Assembly (NCBI RefSeq): GCF_030159795.1
Contig: NZ_BSND01000005.1
Coordinates: forward strand, 310,001 to 374,000
Origin: Methylophaga thalassica
Lineage (GTDB): Bacteria > Pseudomonadota > Gammaproteobacteria > Nitrosococcales > Methylophagaceae
Reading direction: 5' to 3'
Length of the DNA: 64,000 bases
Both the position numbers and the translations under genes were made by a program. This document shows, piece after piece, positions 20,421 to 27,958 of this stretch. Positions within the stretch are counted from its first letter, which is position 1. Each line of letters starts with the position of its first letter. The notes under the pieces were generated by a model. The model was not told the origin of the DNA, made no database searches, and worked only from the letters and a program-made list of their open reading frames with translations.

Positions 20421-22589
20421 ATGGATGTCTCAGAACTTTTAAATGACCTAAATAAACCACAACGTGAAGCCGTTGCTGCTCCGTTGGGCCACGCCAGAAT
20501 ATTAGCGGGTGCCGGCAGTGGTAAAACGCGTGTATTAGTTCATCGTATCGCCTGGCTGATTCAGGCTGAAGGTTTCTCGGCGGGCAATATTCTTGCTGTT
20601 ACCTTTACCAACAAAGCTGCCGCTGAAATGCGTGGTCGAATTGAAGACATTCTGGGCTACCCACCCGGCGGAATGTGGGTAGGCACATTCCATGGTCTGG
20701 CGCATCGTTTACTCCGATCTCACTGGAAAGAGGCAGAACTGCCACAGAACTTTCAGATTCTTGATAGTGATGACCAACTGCGGATGTTAAAACGCATCAT
20801 CCGAGCCATGGAACTTGATGAAGCCCAGTGGCCACCCAAACAGGCTCAGTGGTACATCAATGCTCAGAAGGACGAAGGTCTCAGAGCTAAAGACATTCAA
20901 GCCGGCCATGATCCTTATTCAAAAAATATGCTGGCGATTTATAGTGCCTACGAACAGGCCTGTCAGCGCGCTGGTGTGATTGATTTTGGTGAAATATTAC
21001 TCAGAAGCCATGAACTGTGGTTAAAACGTCCCGATATTCTGGCGCAATATCAGCAGCGGTTTAAACAAATTTTAGTCGACGAATTTCAGGATACCAATAC
21101 CCTGCAATATGCCTGGTTACGTATGTTAGCTGGCAGTAGCGGACACCTTTTCATCGTCGGTGATGATGACCAATCGATATACGGTTGGCGTGGTGCTCGC
21201 ATTGAAAATATCCAACAGTTTGATAAAGACTACCAAGGTGCCAGCACCATCCGTCTGGAACAAAACTATCGCTCCACCGGGAATATTCTCAAAGCAGCGA
21301 ATGCGGTTATCGCCAATAATAGTGAGCGTTTAGGCAAAGAACTCTGGACTGAAGATGATGATGGTGATCTCATCCAGATTTACAACGCTTATAACGAGCG
21401 CGATGAAGCTTCTTATCTGGTAGAACAAATCCGCAAATGGGTTGAAAATGGCGGTAAACGCAGTGATGCTGCCGTGCTGTATCGCTCCAACGCCCAATCA
21501 CGTGTCATTGAGGAAGCCTTATTACAAGCAGCCATGCCCTATCGGGTTTATGGTGGCTTACGCTTCTTCGAGCGAGCCGAAATCAAGGATGTGCTTTCTT
21601 ATTTACGGCTGGTATCAAATCGTCTCGACGATGCCGCCTTCGAACGTATCGTTAACACCCCGACCCGAGGCATAGGGGCGGCCACGCTGACACAATTGCG
21701 TCAATATGCCCGTGAGCGCGGTATTTCCATGTGGCATAGCGCTATTGAAATGCTGAATGCTAAAACTTTCGCTGCCCGTGCTGGCAATGCATTGGCGGCT
21801 TTTCTCACCTTGATTGATTCGCTAACGCCTGAGCAAGAAGGTGTGATGTCTTTAAACGAAATCACCCAACTGGTTATCGATGAAAGTGGTTTAAAAGCCC
21901 ATTATGCGAAAGATAAAACTGAAAAAGGTCAGGGCCGGTTAGACAATCTAGAGGAATTAATCTCCGCCACCAAACAGTTTCACAAGCCTGAAGAAGCTGA
22001 AGATATGTCCGATCTGGATGCGTTTCTTGCCCATGCCGCACTGGAGGCAGGTGAGAATCAGGCCGATCGCTGGGAAGACTGCGTGCAGTTAATGACGCTT
22101 CATTCGGCTAAAGGTCTGGAGTTTCCTATCGTCTTTATGGTGGGAATGGAAGAAGGCCTTTTCCCTGGACAGAAATCCAGTGATGATCCGGTTCGACTCG
22201 CTGAAGAAAGACGTCTTTGCTACGTCGGTATGACACGTGCCAGAAAGACGTTATATCTCCTATTCACAGAATCGCGTTTCCTTTACGGGCAGGAGATGAT
22301 GCAACGGCCTTCCCGTTTTTTGAGCGAATTACCCAGCAGCTGTACAGAAGAAGTTCGTGCTCGCAATAATCACATTAGCCCAAGCATCAATGGTGTTCGT
22401 GGTCGGGAAAGTCAGACATTAAATGAAACCAGCATCAAAACTGGACAACAAGTTCATCATCAAAAATTTGGCCCCGGTGTTGTGGTAGATACTGAAGGTT
22501 CAGGTAAAAATGCACGGGTACAAGTCAACTTTAAGCATGCAGGAAGTAAGTGGTTGGTACTTGCTTATGCTAAATTAGACATACTTTAA
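20421..22589 (+). CDS. uvrD: DNA helicase II UvrD
   Basis: Superfamily 1A 3'-5' helicase of nucleotide excision and mismatch repair. 722 residues from the ATG at 20421, chosen because MDVSELL matches the E. coli start (MDVS) and length; an upstream in-frame ATG at 20397 exists, and neither has a clear ribosome site. Walker A AGAGSGKT is at 29-36; VDEFQDTN, DDQSIYGWRGA, QNYRST, TLHSAKGLEF and VGMTRAR follow in order. The C-terminal Tudor-like region (HHQKFGPGVV) is also present. No LexA box (CTG-N10-CAG) was seen upstream. Confidence 0.96.
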   Translation: MDVSELLNDLNKPQREAVAAPLGHARILAGAGSGKTRVLVHRIAWLIQAEGFSAGNILAVTFTNKAAAEMRGRIEDILGYPPGGMWVGTFHGLAHRLLRSHWKEAELPQNFQILDSDDQLRMLKRIIRAMELDEAQWPPKQAQWYINAQKDEGLRAKDIQAGHDPYSKNMLAIYSAYEQACQRAGVIDFGEILLRSHELWLKRPDILAQYQQRFKQILVDEFQDTNTLQYAWLRMLAGSSGHLFIVGDDDQSIYGWRGARIENIQQFDKDYQGASTIRLEQNYRSTGNILKAANAVIANNSERLGKELWTEDDDGDLIQIYNAYNERDEASYLVEQIRKWVENGGKRSDAAVLYRSNAQSRVIEEALLQAAMPYRVYGGLRFFERAEIKDVLSYLRLVSNRLDDAAFERIVNTPTRGIGAATLTQLRQYARERGISMWHSAIEMLNAKTFAARAGNALAAFLTLIDSLTPEQEGVMSLNEITQLVIDESGLKAHYAKDKTEKGQGRLDNLEELISATKQFHKPEEAEDMSDLDAFLAHAALEAGENQADRWEDCVQLMTLHSAKGLEFPIVFMVGMEEGLFPGQKSSDDPVRLAEERRLCYVGMTRARKTLYLLFTESRFLYGQEMMQRPSRFLSELPSSCTEEVRARNNHISPSINGVRGRESQTLNETSIKTGQQVHHQKFGPGVVVDTEGSGKNARVQVNFKHAGSKWLVLAYAKLDIL

Positions 22590-22604
22590 TCAGGGATATT
22601 ATCT

Positions 22605-23714
22605 ATGTTGGCATCATGTTTATCACGTTCATTCATTGTGGGTTTTCTCGCCCTGATGTTGACCTCATGTGGACAAAGTGATCCATCTCAGTCCGTCACT
22701 GATAATACAACGAACAATAAGACCTACCGCTGGAAAATGGTCACGACATGGCCACCAGGCTTCCCTGTTTTACAAGAAGGGGCTGAACGTTTTGCCGCTA
22801 ATATCAAAGCGATGTCCAATGGTCGTCTGGAAATTAAAGTTTATGCAGGTGGTGAACTGATTCCTGCTTTGCAGGTATTTGAAGCCGTGTCACAAGGTAC
22901 GGTAGAAATGGGTCATGGCAGTGCCTATTACTGGGCCGGTAAAGTACCTGAAGCCCAGTTCTTTTCTACCGTGCCTTTTGGTATGACTGCTTTAGGTATG
23001 AATTCATGGCTATACGATGGCGGCGGTCTCGAATTATGGCGTGAAATCTATAAACCGTTTCATGTCATCCCCTTCCCACTTGGTAATACGGGTGTTCAGA
23101 TGGGTGGCTGGTTTAATAAAGAAATCAACTCCGTTGATGATCTGCAAGGTCTAAAAATGCGTATTCCTGGCTTAGGCGGCAAAGTATTGGCTAAAGCTGG
23201 CGGTAACCCTGTTTTATTGGCTGGTAGCGAAGTTTATAGTGCGCTTGAACGTAATACCATTGATGCCACTGAATGGATTGGTCCATACCATGATGAGCGT
23301 TTAGGCCTTTACCGTGCTGCACAGCATTATTATTATCCGGGCTGGCATGAACCGGGCACCGTACTCGAATTAACCGTCAATGAACGTGCTTGGAATAGCT
23401 TACCGGCAGATCTACAGGCAATCGTCACTAATGCCGCACAAGCAGAAAACCTGACTATGTTGTCAGAAATGGAACACAAAAATGCCGAGGCATTACAGAT
23501 TTTAAAAGCCCGCGATGACATCACCATTGCACCATTTCCTGATGATGTTTTACAACGTTTAAAAACCTTATCTGAAGAGACATTAGCCGAAGAAGCGGCG
23601 AAAAATCCTAAGTTTAAACGTGTGTATGAGGCATATCAGGCATTTCGTAAGAAAGATGCTGCCTGGTCTGAAATCTCTGAGCGTAGCTATCTTAATATTG
23701 AACCGGCACAATGA
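22605..23714 (+). CDS. TRAP transporter solute-binding lipoprotein (DctP family)
   Basis: 369 residues. The signal peptide ends in the lipobox LTSC (C22), so the protein should be tethered to a membrane rather than free in the periplasm. The mature part has the DctP fold signatures TTWPPGFPVLQEGAERFAA, VFEAVSQGTVEMGHG and the Arg-containing LKMRIPGLGG typical of carboxylate-clamping TRAP proteins, close to the TakP/alpha-keto-acid type. No DctQ or DctM membrane subunit is nearby, so its permease is elsewhere or it acts alone. Starts 15 bases after uvrD and overlaps the next gene by four bases. Confidence 0.88.
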   Translation: MLASCLSRSFIVGFLALMLTSCGQSDPSQSVTDNTTNNKTYRWKMVTTWPPGFPVLQEGAERFAANIKAMSNGRLEIKVYAGGELIPALQVFEAVSQGTVEMGHGSAYYWAGKVPEAQFFSTVPFGMTALGMNSWLYDGGGLELWREIYKPFHVIPFPLGNTGVQMGGWFNKEINSVDDLQGLKMRIPGLGGKVLAKAGGNPVLLAGSEVYSALERNTIDATEWIGPYHDERLGLYRAAQHYYYPGWHEPGTVLELTVNERAWNSLPADLQAIVTNAAQAENLTMLSEMEHKNAEALQILKARDDITIAPFPDDVLQRLKTLSEETLAEEAAKNPKFKRVYEAYQAFRKKDAAWSEISERSYLNIEPAQ

Positions 23715-23962
23715 TTTTTTTGATCTTTACCACTGAAGGCTTAGCAGAAGCCGCTGCAGAGATAAAAGCAGAGAAAGCCACACTCTGGCTGAATCCTGGT
23801 CTACAAGAAAATGATAAATTGTCTGGGTTTATCGCTGCAGGTTGTGATTGTTATTTTCTACCCGAACAGGTTGATGCAGGCAATGAGAAAGCGGTATTAA
23901 ATGCCTTAAGTCACGTAGAAAAAAATAGTCGTGACAATGAAATCTATGTTGAATATTTATAA
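23711..23962 (+). CDS. Small protein of unknown function
   Basis: 83 residues, acidic, with no signal peptide or membrane helix; family not recognised. An alternating hydrophobic start (IFLIFTTEGL) and later ATLWLN, CDCYFLPEQV and EIYVEYL suggest a small alpha/beta domain. Its ATG overlaps the stop of the TRAP-binding gene (ATGA), and DUF411 starts directly after its stop, so it is very likely translated. Confidence 0.7.
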   Translation: MIFLIFTTEGLAEAAAEIKAEKATLWLNPGLQENDKLSGFIAAGCDCYFLPEQVDAGNEKAVLNALSHVEKNSRDNEIYVEYL

Positions 23963-24472
23963 ATGAAAAATGTCCTTTTTATCGTCTTTTGTTTGATCAG
24001 TTTGCCTGTATTTGCCGACTCAGAGTGGGCTGCCTCAGATGTCCAAGTGGATAAACCGATTGATATCAAGGTTTACCGTAACCCTGATTGCCAATGCTGC
24101 CACAAATGGATGACTTACCTGGAAGATCACGGTTTTCATGTTATTGATCAACCAACACACAATCTTGATGCCATAAAAGAGAAGCTCGGTGTGCCCAGTG
24201 CGATGCACTCCTGCCACACTGCCGTGGTAGACGGTTATGCTATTGAGGGCCATGTACCAGCAGAAGACATTATGCGCTTATTAACCCAAAAGCCGGATAT
24301 CACCGGACTCGCCGTGCCACAAATGCCTGTCGGCACACCCGGAATGGAAATGGGACTGCGTAAAGATAACTTTGCTGTTATCGAATTTAATCAAGCACAG
24401 CAATATTCTATTTTTACAACATACCAAGTTGATAAGAATCACCAATATCAGGCCAGCACAACCGAGGAATAA
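23963..24472 (+). CDS. Periplasmic DUF411 metal-binding family protein
   Basis: 169 residues with an N-terminal signal peptide (cleavage after VFA near residue 18). The DUF411 signature YRNPDCQCCHKW includes C43, C45, C46 and H47, followed by MHSCHTA (M81, H82, C84, H85) and VEGH-like GHVPA. These Cys/His/Met clusters suggest copper or other soft-metal binding; DUF411 genes are often near copper-resistance loci. The following transporter starts two bases after its stop, and that transporter's GAGG lies in this gene's last codons. Confidence 0.82.
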   Translation: MKNVLFIVFCLISLPVFADSEWAASDVQVDKPIDIKVYRNPDCQCCHKWMTYLEDHGFHVIDQPTHNLDAIKEKLGVPSAMHSCHTAVVDGYAIEGHVPAEDIMRLLTQKPDITGLAVPQMPVGTPGMEMGLRKDNFAVIEFNQAQQYSIFTTYQVDKNHQYQASTTEE

Positions 24473-24474
24473 CG

Positions 24475-25344
24475 ATGGAAGTGCTCGTTGTGCTGAGCAG
24501 GTTACTGTTCTCGGCATTTTCTAATGTTTTTCAAAAGCAGCTGACTCACCGTGGTTTTGACTCACTGTTTATTGTGTTTAGTGCTTACCTTGTTCTGGCT
24601 GTAATTTGTCTGCCATTACTGTTCTTATTTGATCCGTTTTCGCTGACGCCCACGTTCTGGATCAATATTTTTTTTGCTGCTTTACTCGACATGGCCGGTA
24701 CGGTGTATCTGGTGATGTCATTGTCAAAAACTGATTTATCTGTATTCGGCCCATTGAATGCCTATAAAGTCGTTGTTTCAATGATTTTGGCAATGATCTT
24801 TATTGGTGAAATACCAAACCTGCAAGGTTTCTTTGGTGTCGCTGTTATCGTTGCCGGTAGTTATTTTTTATTTCCAGCTAAAACAACTCAGCAGAGCCGC
24901 ATCAAGACCTTATTGAAAGATAAAGGTGTTCAATACCGTTTTTTATCTATTCTGCTTTTTTCTATCGGCACCCTGCCTCTTAAAACAGCTGTGGTTAATG
25001 GCGGCGCCTTAGCGACAACCGTTTTCTGGTGTCTATTCGGACTACCACTGGCTGCCATGACCGAATGGTTTTTCATCAAAGGCAAGCTGCAAGAAAACAT
25101 GACAAAAGCACAGGGAAATATTCAGTCGTTTATTTATCTGGGTTGTCTGATCTTTCTGATGCAATACATGACAATGCTGGTATTTTCACACCTATTCGTC
25201 GCTTATTCTCTGGCATTATTTCAGTTAAGTATGGTGTTACAGGTTTTCTTGGGCTACCGTATTTTTAATGAACAATATATATGGCGGCGTCTGTCAGCCT
25301 GCCTGGTGATGGTTGCTGGCAGTTTACTGGTGTTAAACGCTTGA
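24475..25344 (+). CDS. DMT-superfamily (EamA-like) membrane transporter
   Basis: 289 residues with about ten hydrophobic helices in two halves, the plan of drug/metabolite exporters. The helix 3-4 stretch with GPLNAYKVVVS and the C-terminal half with LFQLSMVLQVFLG resemble EamA domains. Substrate unknown. GAGGAATAACG before the ATG gives a strong ribosome site coupled to DUF411. Confidence 0.8.
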   Translation: MEVLVVLSRLLFSAFSNVFQKQLTHRGFDSLFIVFSAYLVLAVICLPLLFLFDPFSLTPTFWINIFFAALLDMAGTVYLVMSLSKTDLSVFGPLNAYKVVVSMILAMIFIGEIPNLQGFFGVAVIVAGSYFLFPAKTTQQSRIKTLLKDKGVQYRFLSILLFSIGTLPLKTAVVNGGALATTVFWCLFGLPLAAMTEWFFIKGKLQENMTKAQGNIQSFIYLGCLIFLMQYMTMLVFSHLFVAYSLALFQLSMVLQVFLGYRIFNEQYIWRRLSACLVMVAGSLLVLNA

Positions 25345-25398
25345 GCGAGATCAGGCGTCGCCTGTTATCATGCACTCAGATTGCTAATGGAGAATACA

Positions 25399-26268
25399 AT
25401 GAAACGGTTAACTGTCATGCTGACCGGCCTGTTCATGTCAATGCACGTTTTTGCCAACACCATACTGACACCAGTATGGACGAGTCCGGCAGAACTCAAA
25501 AACCCTGAGTCCGTTATCTACGATCCGATAACAAAATTGTTATACGTCTCGAACGTCAATGGTAGCCCACTTGATGTTGATGGCAATGGCTTTATCAGCC
25601 AATTATCTGTAGATGGCAAGATACAAAAACTGCATTGGCTGGATGAACTCAATGCACCCAAAGGCCTGGCACTGAATGGCAATAATCTCTATGTTTCTGA
25701 CATTAATGAGTTAGTCGTCATTGATATTGCTGAGCAACGGATTATTAAACGTTATCCTGCCGAAGGGGCAAAATTTCTTAATGATGTTGCGGTGGATAAA
25801 CAAGGTAATGTCTATGTAAGCGATATGATGACAGATCGCATCTATCGTTTAGCTGATGACAAATTTGATATCTGGATGGAAGACCCAGCGCTGGAAGCTC
25901 CCAACGGTTTACTGGTAGAACACAATAATTTAATCGTCGCCAGTTGGGGCCATATGACCAATGGCTTTGAAACCGAAACACCAGGTCATTTAAAAATCAT
26001 TGATCTCATTACTCACCAAATGAAAAGCCTGGGAGATCAATCTCCTGCAGGTAATCTTGATGGCATTGAAGCTGATGGACAGGGTAACTACCTGGTCACT
26101 GACTGGCTCAATGGTCGTTTATTAAAAATTACACCTCAGGGTCACAGTGAAACCTTGATTGAGTTTAATCAGGGTAGTGCTGATCACACCGTGATGCCAG
26201 AGAAAGACCTCGTTATTGTTCCGATGATGATGGATAACGTCATCACCGCATTCCGGATAAATCGTTAA
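25399..26268 (+). CDS. Exported SMP-30/gluconolactonase-like beta-propeller protein
   Basis: 289 residues from the ATG at 25399, chosen for GGAG at seven bases; a TTG at 25381 is also in frame. A signal peptide ends near residue 19 (VFA). The mature protein has repeated blades with NGLLVEHNNLIVASWG, LDGIEADGQGNYLVTDW and VYVSDMMTDRIYR, typical of SMP-30/LRE-like propellers, which often bind a divalent metal and hydrolyse lactones. The real substrate is unknown. Immediately followed by a helicase gene. Confidence 0.82.
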   Translation: MKRLTVMLTGLFMSMHVFANTILTPVWTSPAELKNPESVIYDPITKLLYVSNVNGSPLDVDGNGFISQLSVDGKIQKLHWLDELNAPKGLALNGNNLYVSDINELVVIDIAEQRIIKRYPAEGAKFLNDVAVDKQGNVYVSDMMTDRIYRLADDKFDIWMEDPALEAPNGLLVEHNNLIVASWGHMTNGFETETPGHLKIIDLITHQMKSLGDQSPAGNLDGIEADGQGNYLVTDWLNGRLLKITPQGHSETLIEFNQGSADHTVMPEKDLVIVPMMMDNVITAFRINR

Positions 26269-27480
26269 ATGTCATTTGAAGATCTCTTACTAGAAGACAG
26301 CCTGTTAAGTGCAATTTCTGCTCAAGGCTATACTGAACCCACCCCAATACAAACAGAAACTATACCGCTTATTCTGGCAGGTCAGGATGTACTGGCCTGT
26401 GCAGCGACAGGTACAGGAAAAACAGCGGCCTTTGTGCTGCCTTTATTGCAAAAACTGTGGGATAGAAAGCAGCGTTCGCATGAACCTGTTGCCTTAATTC
26501 TGGCGCCGACACGTGAGCTGGCATTTCAGATCCAGCACGTGATAAAAACATTTAGTAAACAAGATCCTATTGATATTGCGATGATTACCGGCGGTCAGGC
26601 GCCCGCAGCACAACAAAAGTTTTTGGATGAAGGTTGTGATGTCATTATCGCCACACCTGGTCGTCTATTAAATTTAGTTGAACAAGATCAGGCCGATTTA
26701 TCACTGATTGAATTTGTGGTGATTGATGAAGCTGATCGTATGCTGGATATGGGACAAGGTCCGGATGTAGCGACACTGTTAGCCTCCATTACAACCGCTT
26801 TTCAAACCTGTTTATTTTCCGCCACCCTGGCTGGTGCCGGTGTTGAGATTTTTGCTAATACCTTATTGCCTGATGCCACACGAGTGGATGTGAATGCCTC
26901 TAATCAGTACGCAGAACAAGTACAACAACGTGTTTATCTGGCTGATAACCGTGAGCATAAACAGGCTTTATTAACAGCCGTTATCAACTTAGATGACTGT
27001 AAAAGTGCTTTAGTGTTTTGTAATAAAAAAGAACGCGCTGATGAAGTCGCTGACTATCTGCAGTCACAAAACATTTCTGCCCAAGTTGTGCATGGTGAAT
27101 TTTCACAAGCAGATCGACGCGAACGTACCCGCAAATTTCGCCAGGGTAAAACCAAAGTATTAGTGGCGACTGACGTTGCCTCTCGCGGCCTGGATTTACC
27201 ACAGGTAAGCCATGTCATTAATTATGACGTGCCATTCCGCGGCGACATCTATATTCACCGAGTGGGCAGAACCGGTCGGGCCGGGCAGTCAGGGATTGCT
27301 GTCAATCTAGTGGAAGCACACGATCAAAAAAACCTGGAACGTATCCAGCATCATATCGGCCAAACTCTGCCGGTGGTCAAAATGAAAGGTCTGGCTCCAA
27401 AGGGTAAAGCCAACAAACAAAAAAGCAAAAAATCAGCAAGCAATCGCTATATCGCTAAAAAAGATCGTGCTCCGGAATAA
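26269..27480 (+). CDS. DEAD-box RNA helicase (SrmB-like)
   Basis: 403 residues. Walker A AATGTGKT at 45-52, DEAD at 153-156, SAT, and IHRVGRTGRAGQ are all present, followed by a Lys-rich tail (about 375-403) that should bind RNA. The N-terminus resembles SrmB (FEDLLLEDSLL) more than RhlB; a role in 50S assembly is possible but unproven. Its ATG is the base after the propeller gene's stop. Confidence 0.88.
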   Translation: MSFEDLLLEDSLLSAISAQGYTEPTPIQTETIPLILAGQDVLACAATGTGKTAAFVLPLLQKLWDRKQRSHEPVALILAPTRELAFQIQHVIKTFSKQDPIDIAMITGGQAPAAQQKFLDEGCDVIIATPGRLLNLVEQDQADLSLIEFVVIDEADRMLDMGQGPDVATLLASITTAFQTCLFSATLAGAGVEIFANTLLPDATRVDVNASNQYAEQVQQRVYLADNREHKQALLTAVINLDDCKSALVFCNKKERADEVADYLQSQNISAQVVHGEFSQADRRERTRKFRQGKTKVLVATDVASRGLDLPQVSHVINYDVPFRGDIYIHRVGRTGRAGQSGIAVNLVEAHDQKNLERIQHHIGQTLPVVKMKGLAPKGKANKQKSKKSASNRYIAKKDRAPE

Positions 27481-27958
27481 ATCAGCTAAGTCAGTCAATC
27501 TGTTACGCTGCTTATTAGTCATAAGCAGCGTGTTGTTGTTGGCAGGGCTGTTTATGCCCATGCTGACGATTACGCAATTTCTGGTCATCAGTGATGATTT
27601 CTCGGTGATTTCCGGTATCACTGAACTCTGGAAAGCACAAAAGTACGTATTATTTTTTATTATCGGCAGTTTTAGCATTGTGATGCCATTAGCCAAAATC
27701 GGCCTACTGTTTCGTTTATTACAGGCAGACTCGCATCCGACACCGGTAAAAATGAAATTATTAAATCTCATGCATGACTATGGTCGCTGGGCGATGCTCG
27801 ACGTTATGGTGGTTGCGATGCTGATTGTCACCGTCAAACTAGGCGCTATTGCCAGTATTCAAATTCACCCGGGCTTGTACGTGTTTGGCGCAGCCGTATT
27901 ACTGATTATGCTGACCACGCAACTGACAGTGAATGCATTACGCAGTCAGACAGACTAA
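27467..27958 (+). CDS. Paraquat-inducible protein A-like membrane protein (single PqiA unit)
   Basis: 163 residues with four membrane helices (about 14-35, 60-82, 107-128 and 134-153). The helix 1 LLLAGLFMPMLTIT and HDYGRWAMLDVMVVAML stretch are PqiA signatures. Only one PqiA repeat is present, and the N-terminal Cys zinc ribbon of classical PqiA is missing. The GTG start overlaps the helicase by 14 bases with a weak ribosome site. Stop overlaps ppc convergently by four bases. Confidence 0.75.
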   Translation: MLRNKSAKSVNLLRCLLVISSVLLLAGLFMPMLTITQFLVISDDFSVISGITELWKAQKYVLFFIIGSFSIVMPLAKIGLLFRLLQADSHPTPVKMKLLNLMHDYGRWAMLDVMVVAMLIVTVKLGAIASIQIHPGLYVFGAAVLLIMLTTQLTVNALRSQTD

